The notes below the pieces were generated by a model, which made no database searches, was not told the DNA's origin, and saw nothing but the letters and a program-made list of their open reading frames with translations. Position numbers and translations under genes: made by a program. Below are positions 9,656 through 19,452 of a DNA stretch of 64,000 bases, piece after piece; the stretch's first letter is position 1, and every line of letters begins with the position of its first letter. Source of the DNA: Gemmatimonadota bacterium (lineage in GTDB: Bacteria; Gemmatimonadota; Gemmatimonadetes; Gemmatimonadales; Gemmatimonadaceae); contig JADJRJ010000028.1 in the NCBI GenBank assembly GCA_016712265.1, positions 1 through 64,000 of the forward strand, in the 5' to 3' direction.

Positions 9656-9775
9656 GTCGGGATGCGTGCGGGGCGGGGCAGGAGTGTGATGGAATGATGC
9701 GCGGGACGTTACCCGACGCGCTATCTCGACGACACACGTTCATCTGGATGGCGCGCGCGAGGCGCCGAGGCCGGA

Positions 9776-10186
9776 CTAGTCGTGCGGGCCAATCAGGAGA
9801 ATCGGCGACCACGATGTCCGCGGTTCCCCGCCGGATGGGTACTCGCGCCGCAGCACGTATCGCCCCGCAGCCGCGGCCTCGATCGTGGATTCGCTCAGCC
9901 CCTCCCCTTCGGCATGCAGCGTGGCCTCCTCCTGCGCCGAGATGGGGGCGAGGTACCACTCCTGCGGGTCCTCGCCGTTGTCCCAGTCGATGCGCTCGGT
10001 GAACACGGCGACAAAACGTTGGTTGCAGACGGCGCAGGCGAGGATCCGCACGCGGTAGTGCGACTCGTCGATCAACACGTGCTGCTCCACCATCCGGCTG
10101 CGCGCTTGCCACGCCGCGTCCAGCGACGGAGGCCAGCAGGCTTCGCAGCGGATGCCGTGGCGGAGATGCTCAGGAAGGATGTCCAT
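9776..10186 (-). CDS. Hypothetical protein with two CxxC pairs
   Basis: The 136-residue product has CEAC near residue 15 and CAVC near residue 52, a spacing that suggests a zinc ribbon. Acidic and aromatic stretches follow (WDNGEDPQEWYLAPIS), with a C-terminal region rich in small residues. No known family was recognised. It lies between two paralogous membrane protein genes on the same strand and may have been inserted between them or co-duplicated. Confidence 0.6.
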   Translation of the reverse strand: MDILPEHLRHGIRCEACWPPSLDAAWQARSRMVEQHVLIDESHYRVRILACAVCNQRFVAVFTERIDWDNGEDPQEWYLAPISAQEEATLHAEGEGLSESTIEAAAAGRYVLRREYPSGGEPRTSWSPILLIGPHD

Positions 10187-10301
10187 ACGCGGGTGCTGTC
10201 GGGTCGCAGGTGTTAAGCTGGAGGAGCCGTCTCGAGTGGCTTGTCACAACGCGTGACGCCTGCGTTCAGGGCGAGCGGCGGGCGCCTTCCCCCGGGCTCC
10301 G

Positions 10302-10896
10302 TCAGGGGCTCGGCGCTCCGCCTTGCGTCGCGAGGGTGAACCAGAGCGCGGTGGCCCCACCGGCCAGCGCAGCCGCGATGGCCGCAGCGATCGGCGCACC
10401 ATCATACAGTCCGTAGCCGCGATCATCCCGCATGGTGGTGATCAAGAGGGCGAGGTGGACGAGGACCAGGTACGCAGAGACCACCTGCGCGACTGGTGCC
10501 TTGACGATCCGCGAAACAAGCAAGAGCAGGGCGCCGAAGGTGAGCCCCTCGACCGAATCGTAGTACTGCCATGGGAACGTGAACGAGAAGCGATTCGCCA
10601 TGGCCAGTGCGGGAATGGCGCAGAGACCCACCACGGCGTGGCGCGCCAGCTGGATGAGCCAGCGATGGGACGACGGCGCAGACTCCGCGCGCTGGGCCGG
10701 CGGGGGCGCAGTCGCCACTCGACCCTCCAGGGCCTCCTCCACCGCGCGGTCGACGTACTCGGGCGGAATCCCCAGCTGCTGCGCGGAGTCGCGGAGGTCG
10801 GTCAGGGTCGTCGACCCGCTGCGGGTATCGGCGAGCCTCGATCGCTCGCCGGAGGATGCGGTCCGCCGTCTGGTCCGAGAATCGAGGCGATGTCAT
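10302..10896 (-). CDS. Integral membrane protein, tandem paralogue 2 (frameshifted)
   Basis: The start MTSPRFSDQTADRILRRAIE is nearly the same as that of the gene at 9023-9655. The expected continuation (TTLTDLRDSAQQLGIPPEYV) lies in another frame, consistent with one extra G near 10832. From there the reading runs to 10302 with four hydrophobic segments, including GLTFGALLLLVSRIVKAP and VVSAYLVLVHLALLITT. Length and order match paralogue 1. The frame break may be an error or a real inactivation. Confidence 0.7.
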
Positions 10897-11179
10897 GCCG
10901 TGGGCCTGGCCGGAACCGGGGGTGAGGGGTCAACGCGTCGAGCGCCCCGAAGTCTACTGGATGGCGACCCTGCTGCAGACGCCGGAAACAACTGGCTGTG
11001 CCTGGTCTCCCGGTGACCCAGCGGGGGTGCGCACTCTCTGGGGGCGCAGTCTATCGCGGCTCCCATCCGACCATGACGCCAAGCGGAAGACGCCACAAGA
11101 TCAGCCAATTCGTTATTGCGCAATGACTTACGATCCAACCTCCCGGGAACGATGTAACTTGGTATTGAATTCGAGCGTC

Positions 11180-11208
11180 TTGAGGTCTAGAGAAATAGAC
11201 TTTAAATT
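11180..11208 (+). promoter_or_regulatory. Candidate sigma-70-like promoter, possibly leaderless
   Basis: TTGAGG at 11180-11185 and TAAATT at 11203-11208 are 17 bases apart in an AT-rich patch that stands out in this GC-rich DNA. The predicted transcription start falls at or near ATG 11215, so the message would be leaderless. Inferred from spacing only. Confidence 0.4.
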
Positions 11209-11214
11209 GCAGAG

Positions 11215-11421
11215 ATGCTATCCAGGCTACTCCTCGAAGACGCACTCTCCCGTGTCGGTGAACGCCTGCACGCCGAAGCCCTGTCGGTCCGGGTGGTCGT
11301 TGTCGGCGGGGCGGCGCTCAGCCTCCTCGGCGTCATCAGCCGCTCCACTTCAGACGTCGACATCTTGGCGTGGCAAATGAGACCCTGTGGCCGTTCGTCG
11401 AACGTGTTGCGGAACGGCTGA
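11215..11421 (+). pseudogene. Truncated nucleotidyltransferase-fold protein (AbiEii/DUF6036-like)
   Basis: The 68-residue frame contains VVVGGAALSLLGVISRSTSDVDIL, the GG...S...T.D.D core of the MNT/AbiEii nucleotidyltransferase fold. It stops soon after, so about two thirds of the domain is missing. A gene with a winged-helix region follows 12 bases later. Such pairs act as toxin-antitoxin or phage-exclusion modules in other genomes; here the enzyme half is broken. Compare the intact pair at 16534-17744. Confidence 0.6.
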
Positions 11422-11433
11422 GGGCAGCCCGAC

Positions 11434-12354
11434 ATGGATAACATCACGCGGGAACCAGGCACCGCCGATGCCGCCCAGGCGGTGGATGCGCTTTGTGGTG
11501 CCCTTGTGGACGTCTGCTGGCGACAATGGGGATCTCTGGGCCGGGCGGCCGCGCCGGCAACGCGGACCATCGTGGATCTCGAGGCCCTGCTGCTCGCCTC
11601 CCGTTGGTTCGCGGAGGACGAGCCGCGGCTCTCGTCCGCAGCGACGGACTGGCTCGCCTCGTGGGAGGCGCTGGTCTCGACCCAACGGCTGCGGAACCTC
11701 GCCGCCCGGGTCGCGGAGTGGTCGCTCGACGGGCTGGAGGAGCGGGCCCCGCTCGGTCGCGTCGCCGAGCCCAGGCCCCGCGTCCCCAGCGTGCGCGCGA
11801 GGCGCGACGCCACCGTGGCGCCGGTGGGGCGATCGGCCGCGACGTTGCAGCTGCGGCTCCGCCTGCTGCTGGGAGTTGGAGCAAAGGCGGACTGCGTGAC
11901 CCTGCTGCTGGGTCGTAGCGGGGACGAAGCCCTGCCCGACTGGTGCCTGGAGCAGGAGACCGCGTACGGGTCTCACGCCCTGCGCAAGGTCACTCGTGAC
12001 CTGGCGTGGTCGGGTGTCCTCGCCTCATCGCGTGATGGGCAGCACGGGTTGCGCGATCGGGACACGTGGTGGTCGTTGCTTCAGCTCAACGCGCCGCGCC
12101 GGCAGGTGTGGGTGAGCTGGGCGACGGTCTTCTCGTGGGCGGCGGCGTGTCGTAGGGCGATCCGGGGAGCAGCGGCTCGCGACGTGTCGGCGTACGGTCT
12201 GGGAGGGCTGCTGGATCACTGCACCGCGGTGCTGGGGGATCCGATGCCGTGGACTGCGCCGCTGCGGATGCTGCCTACGGAACAGCTGACGGGCATTGCA
12301 GGGTTCATCGCGCGATGTGTTGAGCTGCAGCAAAAGGTCCGCGACGACGGGTAG
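11434..12354 (+). CDS. Hypothetical protein with winged-helix-like region, partner of nucleotidyltransferase
   Basis: The 306-residue protein has a helical N-terminal half and a middle part, LQLRLRLLLGVGAKADCVTL, followed by TRDLAWSGVL and TWWSLLQL. This looks like a MarR/ArsR-type winged helix in which a helix-turn-helix is followed by a basic wing. It sits just after a truncated nucleotidyltransferase, so it may be the regulator or antitoxin of that pair. No catalytic motif is seen. The family is not recognised with certainty. Confidence 0.55.
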   Translation: MDNITREPGTADAAQAVDALCGALVDVCWRQWGSLGRAAAPATRTIVDLEALLLASRWFAEDEPRLSSAATDWLASWEALVSTQRLRNLAARVAEWSLDGLEERAPLGRVAEPRPRVPSVRARRDATVAPVGRSAATLQLRLRLLLGVGAKADCVTLLLGRSGDEALPDWCLEQETAYGSHALRKVTRDLAWSGVLASSRDGQHGLRDRDTWWSLLQLNAPRRQVWVSWATVFSWAAACRRAIRGAAARDVSAYGLGGLLDHCTAVLGDPMPWTAPLRMLPTEQLTGIAGFIARCVELQQKVRDDG

Positions 12355-12362
12355 GGAGCGGC

Positions 12363-12485
12363 ATGGCGCAGCGCCGCAACGGCGTGGGCGGAGAAGGGGG
12401 CATCATTCCCTGTTCCATCCCCGAGCTGGCCAAACACATTGGTCCCCCAGCACGCGAGACCCGTCGCATTTCATGGGGTGACTAA
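12363..12485 (+). pseudogene. Possible transposase C-terminal remnant
   Basis: The short frame GGIIPCSIPELAKHIGPP followed by RETRRISWGD resembles the last part of IS701/IS4-like transposases, in which an LxPxTxPE motif precedes a Trp-rich tail. Only 40 residues remain. The evidence is weak, but the surroundings are other gene fragments. Confidence 0.25.
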
Positions 12486-12700
12486 TTGACACCGACCGCT
12501 TCCTGCTCGTCCAGCTCCCGGTCACGCTCACGGCCGGGCGATTGGTGTGTAGCTCTTCTACGTCGAGCACCAGTATGAGGACGCGTATTGGCGCCATCGC
12601 GAGGCGTGGAACTACTACGCGTCGGGGCTGGAGGGGGCGTCGCAGCTTGTGATGCCAGAGTTTCTGCAGTGCTGCACCGCCAACAGCCTCCAGGCGGGGG
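12486..12700 (+). pseudogene. Remnant of fatty acid desaturase (C-terminal part)
   Basis: In two frames the sequence reads DTDRFLLVQLPVTLTAG and then YVEHQYEDAYWRHREAWNYY and LEGASQLVMPEFLQ. This matches the pattern of membrane delta-12-type desaturases (FYVQHQFEDTYW, ALxGSSYYxLPxxLQW). The metal-binding HHxHH box that should follow is missing, so only the middle C-terminal section survives. The N-terminus is absent. Confidence 0.55.
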
Positions 12701-12793
12701 CGGCTATCGGCCACCAAGCCACACTCGGTTTCGGCCACCAGGCGCTAGACTCCCTCCCGAGGCGCGCCACACTGATTCATCGGGAAGGGCCCA

Positions 12794-13414
12794 TTGACGC
12801 AACCGGCTGATATTGAACGCGTCCTTCGCACGCGCCTGGATGACTTGTGCGCCGAAGGGTGGGCCATATTCGAACGTTTCGACCTCGAAGTGCGGGACCA
12901 CCACTTTCATCCGTTCATTGCGTCAGAGTATGAGGTGGTGCTCGACGCGCTGATGCAATACCGAGGCCAGGGGGTGCGGTTCCTCGAATGGGGATCGGCC
13001 TCCGGCGTCATCACCATCATGGCCGACCTGCTTGGCTACAGTGCCAGTGGAATAGAAATCGACGCCTCGCTCGTGCAGACGGCACGGACACTTGCCGAGC
13101 AGTTCGATTCAGGCGCGCGGTTTGTGGTCGGCAGTTTCCTGCCGACGGAATATCGATGGCAGCCGGCCAGCGGAGACGGCCGAACCGGCACAGTGGGCAG
13201 CGGGCCTTCGGGGTATTCCCAACTCGGGCAGGCGCTGGACGATTTCGACGTGGTCTTCTGCTATCCGTGGGGAGGTGAGGAGCCCATGATGCTCGATTTG
13301 ATGAAGCGTTATGGCTCTCCTGACGCGGTGCTGCTCATTCATGGCGTGAACGACGGCGTCAAGGCATCTCGCGGCGGGCGTGAGCCGATAGGAGTTTCAA
13401 TCGGGGTCGGTTGA
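12794..13414 (+). CDS. SAM-dependent methyltransferase-like protein
   Basis: The 206-residue protein has the class I methyltransferase fold. Motif I is FLEWGSASGVITIMADLLG at about residues 58-76 (ExGxxxG-like), and an acidic end of strand 2 (GIEIDASLV) would hold the ribose. Further on, FDVVFCYPWGG occupies the position of motif IV. It starts MTQPADIERVLRTRLDD. The end looks shortened or altered (a Gly-rich tail), and the next gene remnant begins immediately after. Substrate unknown. Confidence 0.65.
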   Translation: MTQPADIERVLRTRLDDLCAEGWAIFERFDLEVRDHHFHPFIASEYEVVLDALMQYRGQGVRFLEWGSASGVITIMADLLGYSASGIEIDASLVQTARTLAEQFDSGARFVVGSFLPTEYRWQPASGDGRTGTVGSGPSGYSQLGQALDDFDVVFCYPWGGEEPMMLDLMKRYGSPDAVLLIHGVNDGVKASRGGREPIGVSIGVG

Positions 13415-13589
13415 CTCTTCGCCGGGACTACATCGCGATCGCCGACCGCGCGAGGCCCCGACAGGCGTCGGTAGCGGATGTGCAGCGTCAAGCTGCGGCG
13501 CACCAACGTGGCCTTCTTGGCGAAGACCTGACCGGTGTGATTTCTTCTCCGCCGGCAGCTGGGCGGGTAGCGTCGAAGCCCAGCGCGCG

Positions 13590-14022
13590 CCATCCATCGT
13601 AGGCAGCTGGCGGCTGGTGTCGATGGCCAGCCCGGACTCCTCAGGGCGCCAACGCCCGGCGTGGGATGAACAGCCGAGTGGTCGCATCATGTACACGGCC
13701 GACGGACACATGGCGGCGCAGCTCTACGATACGCGAAGGGCGAAAGTTAGGCTTGAACGTTCCCCAGGCGTCCGCCGAGGCGGCGCGGGCCACGCTGGCG
13801 GGCCTCTTCGCCTACTTCGGGCGATACACCATCGACACGGTCACGCGACGGGTTTCGCACCAGGTTGAGGGGGCGTTCCTCCAGGACTGGGTCGGGGCGA
13901 CCTTGATCCGTGAGTATCGTTTCATCAGCGACAACCTGGTCGAGCTTCGCGTCGTGCACGACGAAGCGGGGCGTACGCCGGCCAACCCGACGGTGCTCGT
14001 CTGGGAGCGCGTGGGGCGATGA
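13590..14022 (+). pseudogene. Lipocalin-like domain protein, frameshifted
   Basis: The sequence IVGSWRLVSMASPDSS and then GRIMYTADGHMAAQLYD has the GxWxLxS...PxGxxxYTxDGxMxAQL signature of the Lipocalin_5 family. The reading changes frame near 13740, at the GTTAGGC run, and continues as LAGLFAYFGRYTID and VLVWERVGR. The N-terminus (signal or linker) was not found. One lost base would explain the break; it is called a pseudogene as written. Confidence 0.55.
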
Positions 14023-14165
14023 GCCAAGGCTCAACCCGCGCCTGGTACGTGGGTCGCGGCGCGTTCAACCTCGAACCGCGCCCATCGAGACGGGGCTGCT
14101 GCGCGAGACCTGACAGCTCGCGGTTCCTGAGCTACCATCGAGATCTCCATCCAGCCCGCGTGACC

Positions 14166-16311
14166 ATGCTCTCCCTACTCGCCCGCCCCCGGCGCCTCGC
14201 CATCGTCGCCGTCGCCGCCGCGCTCGCCACCCTCCCGGTGCGCGCCCAGGGGGCCCTCACCATCGACCAGGTGATGAGCCCCCCGTTCCCCACCAACCTC
14301 ACGGCCTCGGGGGAGCGCCTGGCCTGGACCCTCAACGAGCGCGGCCAGCGCAACATCTATGTCGCGGAAGGGCCCGCGTTCACAGCCCGACGGCTAACAA
14401 ACTATCAAGTGGATGATGGCCAGGAACTCTCGGCCGTCACCGTCTCACCCGACGGGCGATGGGTGGTCTACGTGCGCGGCGGCGACTTCGGCTCCAACTG
14501 GGACGACGCCCTCCCGGTGAACCCCACCGGCACGCCGATGCCGCAAAAGGTGGAGATGTGGGCGGTCCCGTTCGCGGGAGGCACCCCCATCTCGCTCGGC
14601 GACGGACTCAATCCCGTCATCTCGCCCAAGGGCGACATAGTGATCTTCGAGCGCGGTCGCCAGCTCTGGAGCATCGCGATCGATGGAAGCACCCCGGCGC
14701 GCAAGCTGTTCGACCAGCGCGGTTCCGCGGGGGACGCGCAGTTCTCGCCGGACGGCAGCCAGATCGCCTTCGTGTCGAACCGCGGCGACCATGCGTACAT
14801 CGCCATCTATAAGGATGCAAACACGCCGATCCAGTACCTCGCGCCCACGACCAACCGGGACGGCAGCCCGCGCTGGTCGCCGGACGGGACGCGGATCGTC
14901 TTCGTGCGACGACCGGGGGCCGGCGGGCCGCCTCCTGGGGACCTCGCCATCCAGCCGAGTCCATGGGCCATCTGGGTTGCTGACGTTCGGACGGGCGAAG
15001 CGCGGGAGCGCTGGCGGAGCGAGGCCTCGCTGCGCGGCAGTGTGCCGAGCACGCATGGCGGGACCAACCTGCACTGGGCCGCTGGGGATCGCATCGTCTT
15101 CATGTCGATGCAGGACAACTGGTCGCACCTCTACTCGATGACGGCGGGTGGGAGCGATACGCCGATCCTCCTCACCCCAGGGGATCACATCGCCGAGCAT
15201 GTGATGTTGAGCGCGGATCGTCGCCATCTGTTCTACTCGGGGAACACCGGGACCACGCCAGGAGACATCGATCGGCGCCATGTGGTGCGCGCGGCGGTGG
15301 ACCGAGTATCGATGGAAGTTCTCACCCCCGGCACGGGGCTGGAGTGGACGCCGGTTCCGCTCGCATCGGGGCGGATCGCGGCCATTGGGGCGACGGCACA
15401 GCGTCCCCCGGTGCCCTACGTCTCCGGATGCATCCGTTGGTTCGGCGCGCACCTGGATGGGGGCGGATCGGGTGCCGGCGGAGTTCGATGCGAATCGTTT
15501 GGTAACTCCGAAGCAGGTCGTCTATACGTCACCCGATGGCGTGAAGGTCTACGCGCAGCTCTTCGAGCCGGCGGGAGGTGCCGGTGTGCGGCGCCCGGCA
15601 GTCGTCTATGTCCACGGCGGGCCGCCGCGCCAGATGCTGCTGGGGTGGCACTACGGTGACTACTACTGGAATGCCTACGCGATGAACCAGTACCTCGCCT
15701 CGCGTGGCTTTGTCGTGCTCTCGGTGAACTACCGACTCGGCATCGGCTACGGCCACGACTTCCAGCGGCCACCCAGGGCAGGGATCGCGGGGGCGAGCGA
15801 GTACATCGACGTGAAGGCCGCCGGCGAATGGCTACGGCGCCAGCCCGGGGTGGACCCGGCGCGGATCGGGATCTATGGCGGCAGCTACGGCGGGTACCTC
15901 ACCGCGCTCGCGTTAGGCAGGAACTCCGACCTCTTCGCCGCCGGCGTGGACGTGCACGGCGTACACGACATGACCAGCGAGGGCGGGAGCCGCTTTGGCG
16001 GGAACGCCTGGCGCTTCGAGCGTCCCTCGGACATGGTCGATGCGATGGGCAAGATCGCCTGGGAGAGCTCCCCGGTGAGCAGCGTGCCGACGTGGCGGTC
16101 GCCGGTGCTGTTCATCCATGCCGACGACGACCGCAATGTGCGCTTCAGCCAGACGGTGGACCTCGTGCAGCGGCTGCGTGCGCGTGGGGTGGAGCTGGAG
16201 GAGATCACGATCGTGGATGACACGCACCACTTTATGCAGCACGCGAACCAGAAGCGGGTGAACGTGGCGGTGGCGGGATACCTCGAGAAGAAGCTGAAGC
16301 CGGCGATGTGA
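14166..16311 (+). CDS. Secreted S9 family prolyl oligopeptidase-like peptidase (one frameshift)
   Basis: Start ATG 14166 gives a signal peptide ending LATLPVRAQG. The first part contains WD40/TolB-like repeats (SPDGRWVVYV, FSPDGSQIAFVSNRGD, WSPDGTRIVFVRR) forming the propeller. The frame then breaks near 15430. The rest (to 16311) is the alpha/beta hydrolase domain: HGGPPRQMLLGWHYGDYYW, then GIYGGSYGGYL with the catalytic Ser at 15883-15885, FIHADDDRNV with the Asp and VDDTHHFMQH with the His. Together this is about the normal length. It cleaves peptides in the periplasm or outside the cell. The single break could be a base error. Confidence 0.88.
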
Positions 16312-16533
16312 GGCGGCGGCACGGTGCCGAGCCGAGCGGAGACCACCCGCGGCAGGTCCCGGAGTCCGGTGCGATCCTGGCCACCCCGCAAAGGGAACAG
16401 GCGGTTGGCGACATCATGTAAAGCCATCTGCACCAATACGTTACATCGTTCAGCTCGTCTGGAGGCTGGCGCGTGCCCAGCGCTCGCCTCCGATCGTCGT
16501 ATGGTGTATTCTTCTTTTTAGAATGCGCCACAA

Positions 16534-17043
16534 ATGCGACTAGCCCCCCTCGACCTCGTCGTCGCGCTTCGCCTCCTGCAGGGTGACGCGACCTACCAGC
16601 GCCTCGCGCAGGAACTCGGCGTCGCGCCGAGCCAGGTCCATCAGGCCGTGGAGCGACTCCGTATGGCACAGCTCCTTCATCCGGATTCCAAGCGGGTCAA
16701 TCGACTCGCCCTGGAGGAGTTCCTGCTGCATGGCGCCCGCTACGCCTTTCCTGCGGTCCTCGCGGCATCGGCGCGGGGCGTCCCGACGGCGCACGCCGCC
16801 GAGGCACTGTCGTCCGTCTTCGGCACGAGCGACCCCTATGTCTGGCCCTCGCCCGACGGCGAGATGATGGGGCAGGCACTTGAACCGCTGTATCACGGTG
16901 CGCCGGGGCTTCGCGAGCGCTCGCCCGAGACGTACCGGCTCCTCACCCTGTTCGACGCGTTCCGCGTGGGTCAAGCGCGGGAGCGCAACGCGGCGCGCGA
17001 GCTGTTGCGCCAGGCGATCAAGTCGCCATCGGTCGCCGCGTGA
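16534..17043 (+). CDS. HTH DNA-binding protein, partner of AbiEii-like nucleotidyltransferase
   Basis: The 169-residue protein begins with a helix-turn-helix region, VALRLLQGDATYQRLAQELG followed by VAPSQVHQAVERLR, of the Lrp/MarR type. A conserved-looking block (WPSPDGEMMGQALEPLYHGA) and a C-terminal helix follow. Its stop overlaps the next start (GTGA), so the two are translationally coupled. It probably regulates or counteracts its partner. An AT-rich patch just upstream with TAGAAT (16518-16523) may be part of the promoter. Confidence 0.8.
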   Translation: MRLAPLDLVVALRLLQGDATYQRLAQELGVAPSQVHQAVERLRMAQLLHPDSKRVNRLALEEFLLHGARYAFPAVLAASARGVPTAHAAEALSSVFGTSDPYVWPSPDGEMMGQALEPLYHGAPGLRERSPETYRLLTLFDAFRVGQARERNAARELLRQAIKSPSVAA

Positions 17044-17744
17044 ATTCCTCCCACCGGGATGAGGCGGTGCGGCAGAGACTCGCGCGCGTGACGCGGGCAC
17101 TCGGGCCACTCGCGCAACGGGTGGTCCTCATCGGTGGCTCCATTGCGCCGCTGCTGCACACTGTCTCTCTGATCCGGCGGCCTCGTCCCACGGATGACGT
17201 GGACGGTGTGATCGACGCCGAGAACTACGTGGCACACGGTGCGTTGCAGGAAGCCCTGCGTACTGCCGGGTTTTCCGAGGAGATCGCATCGGGGCATTTG
17301 GCGCATCGCTGGCGTAGTCCTGATGGCGATCTCATCGATCTTGTGCCCGCGGGCGGGCAGTTCGGCAGCACCGGACAGCCATGGGACGCCATCGCGCTCC
17401 GCGAGTTCGACGAGATGGAGATCGCACCAGGGAGCTGGCTGCGGCACGTCCGTGCGCCGGTTCTGCTGGCGATGAAGTTCGCGGCGTTCAGGGACCGCGG
17501 CCGCGCGGATCCGCTCTATAGCGCGGACCTGGAGGACATTTGCGCCCTCCTACTGTGTCGCCCCTCTCTTGTCGAAGAGGTTCGCATGGGAAATCCCGAC
17601 GTCGCGGAGTATGTGGCTGACCAGGTGAGGCTCCTCCTCAAGGAGTTCGCCATTGAGGACCTCGCTGCGGCGCACCTCAACCATGCGTTTGCTCCTTCGG
17701 ACGCCATACGCCTCGTCATCGAGCGATTGCAGGCCCTGAGCTGA
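17040..17744 (+). CDS. Nucleotidyltransferase AbiEii/type IV toxin-like protein
   Basis: The start is GTG 17040, inside the stop of the previous gene. The protein carries VVLIGGSIAPLLHT and RPTDDVDGVIDAENY, the GGS and D-x-D-type metal site of the nucleotidyltransferase fold, then IDLVPAGGQFG and VRAPVLLAMKFAAFRDRG, typical of the AbiEii branch (conserved Lys/Arg near the end of the fold). Length is 234 residues. With the HTH gene before it, this looks like a toxin-antitoxin or phage-defence module. A function in defence is inferred from the family only. Confidence 0.8.
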   Translation: MNSSHRDEAVRQRLARVTRALGPLAQRVVLIGGSIAPLLHTVSLIRRPRPTDDVDGVIDAENYVAHGALQEALRTAGFSEEIASGHLAHRWRSPDGDLIDLVPAGGQFGSTGQPWDAIALREFDEMEIAPGSWLRHVRAPVLLAMKFAAFRDRGRADPLYSADLEDICALLLCRPSLVEEVRMGNPDVAEYVADQVRLLLKEFAIEDLAAAHLNHAFAPSDAIRLVIERLQALS

Positions 17745-17821
17745 GTGAACACGAACGTCGCCGATGCTGGGCGCTTGCGGTGATTGTCGCGATGCCGATC
17801 AGTTCCGCGATCGAAAGCATG

Positions 17822-17850
17822 TGGTAAGAATGCCGCGTAATTTTACCGCA
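17822..17850. promoter_or_regulatory. AT-rich imperfect inverted repeat before S10 gene
   Basis: GTGGTAA and, further on, TTACCGC form imperfect arms (six of seven bases) around an AT-rich core, about 60 bases before the chosen start. It could be an operator or part of a promoter, but there is no direct evidence. Confidence 0.25.
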
Positions 17851-17903
17851 TGCGTTCACGACACCTGGAGCCCATGTTTCCACGCCCCCAGCGCCCCTTC
17901 CAT

Positions 17904-19397
17904 ATGAAAGCCCCCCAGCGCCTCCTCGCCGCCCTCACCATCCTCGCGATCCCGGTCGTCCTTTCCGCCCAGGAGCCCAAACCGGCAAACTGGACCACAC
18001 GCCACACCATCCAGGTCGGCGGGCAGGCCGTGGAATACGACGCCACCGTGGGCAGCATCATCCTGCGGGACACAGCCGAGAAGGCGACGGGCGAGCTGTT
18101 CTTCACCAGCTACGCTCGCACCAACGCGCCAAACCGCGCAGCGCGTCCGGTGATCTTCTCCTACAACGGCGGCCCGGGCTCAGCTTCGTTCTGGCTGCAC
18201 ATGGGGATCATGGGGCCGCGGCGCGTACGCACGCCGCTTGTTGGGCAACAGGCGCCGCCACCGTACGAGATCGTGGACAACGCCTTCACGCTGCTCGACG
18301 TGGCCGACATCGTCATGATCGATCCCATTGGCACCGGTTTCAGCAAGCCGGTGGCGCCGGCGCGCGGCGCGGACTTCTGGGGGCTGGATGAAGATGCGGC
18401 GTCGCTCGCGCAGTTCATCCGCCGGTACTTGAGCAAGACCCAGCGATGGAACTCGCCGCGTTACCTCCTGGGCGAGAGTTATGGCACCACGCGGTCTGCC
18501 GTGCTCGCCGGCCACCTACAACGCGCCAACATCGACCTCAACGGCATTGTGCTGGTCTCCTCGGTGCTGCAGTTCAACACGCTGCAGTTTGCCCCCGGCG
18601 ACGACCTGCCGTACATCGTGAACTTTCCGTCATACGCCGTAACCTCGGAGTACCTCGGCAAGCTCCCCGGCGGGAAGCGGAGCGACCTCAAGGCCTTCAT
18701 GAAGGAAGTCGAAGACTGGTCGTTGACCGAATACGCGACCGCGCTGCTCGCGGCCGGCACGCTCGACCCGGCGCGTCGTCGACAAGTGATCCAGAAGATG
18801 CACCAGTACACGGGGCTCGACCCGGTCTTCCTCGATCGTGCGGATCTCCGCGTGACCGCGCCGCAGTACGAGGCGGAGCTGCTGCGCGACAAGGGGCTCG
18901 TAGTCGGTCGCCTGGACGCGCGCTTCACCGGGCCAGCCGGCGATGTCCTCTCGCCCAACCCCTCACACGATCCGCAGTCGACCGCACTCTCCTCCGCCTA
19001 CACGTCGGCCTTCAACGCCTACCTGCGCACCGAACTCGGCTACGACGGCGAGCGCGAGTATGTGCCGAGTGGGGCGACGCCGGGGTGGCGGTGGGCGCGG
19101 TCCGGACCCGGCGTGTCGTTCGGGTTCGCGTCGCCTAACGTGGCGCCGGACCTGGCGATGGCGATCCGGCGGAACCCGAAGCTCGAGGTGCTGCTGATCA
19201 ACGGGATCTATGACCTGGCGACGCCGTACTTCGCGGCGTCGTGGACGATGGACCGGATGGGGCTGCCGCCCGACCTGCGCGACAACATCACGCGCGAGGA
19301 CTTTCCGGCGGGGCACATGATGTACGTGGAGGAGCCGCTGCTCAAGCAGTGGCGCGAGGTGCTGACGCGCTTCATCGCGCGGACGTCGAAGCGGTAA
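17904..19397 (+). CDS. Secreted S10 serine carboxypeptidase-like peptidase
   Basis: Start ATG 17904 gives the signal RLLAALTILAIPVVLSAQEP; two earlier in-frame starts exist. The protein has the S10 order: FSYNGGPGSASFW (oxyanion region), IDPIGTGFSKP, the catalytic Ser in LLGESYGTTRSAV (near 18470), a late LLINGIYDLATPYF with the Asp, and FPAGHMMYVEEP with the His. The length (497 residues) is normal. It removes C-terminal residues from peptides, probably in the periplasm or outside. It reads straight through with no break. Confidence 0.93.
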   Translation: MKAPQRLLAALTILAIPVVLSAQEPKPANWTTRHTIQVGGQAVEYDATVGSIILRDTAEKATGELFFTSYARTNAPNRAARPVIFSYNGGPGSASFWLHMGIMGPRRVRTPLVGQQAPPPYEIVDNAFTLLDVADIVMIDPIGTGFSKPVAPARGADFWGLDEDAASLAQFIRRYLSKTQRWNSPRYLLGESYGTTRSAVLAGHLQRANIDLNGIVLVSSVLQFNTLQFAPGDDLPYIVNFPSYAVTSEYLGKLPGGKRSDLKAFMKEVEDWSLTEYATALLAAGTLDPARRRQVIQKMHQYTGLDPVFLDRADLRVTAPQYEAELLRDKGLVVGRLDARFTGPAGDVLSPNPSHDPQSTALSSAYTSAFNAYLRTELGYDGEREYVPSGATPGWRWARSGPGVSFGFASPNVAPDLAMAIRRNPKLEVLLINGIYDLATPYFAASWTMDRMGLPPDLRDNITREDFPAGHMMYVEEPLLKQWREVLTRFIARTSKR

Positions 19398-19452
19398 TGC
19401 TGCCGGGTCGGGCGGCCAGGTGCGATACTGGTCGCCTGGGCGCGCGCGGGCG

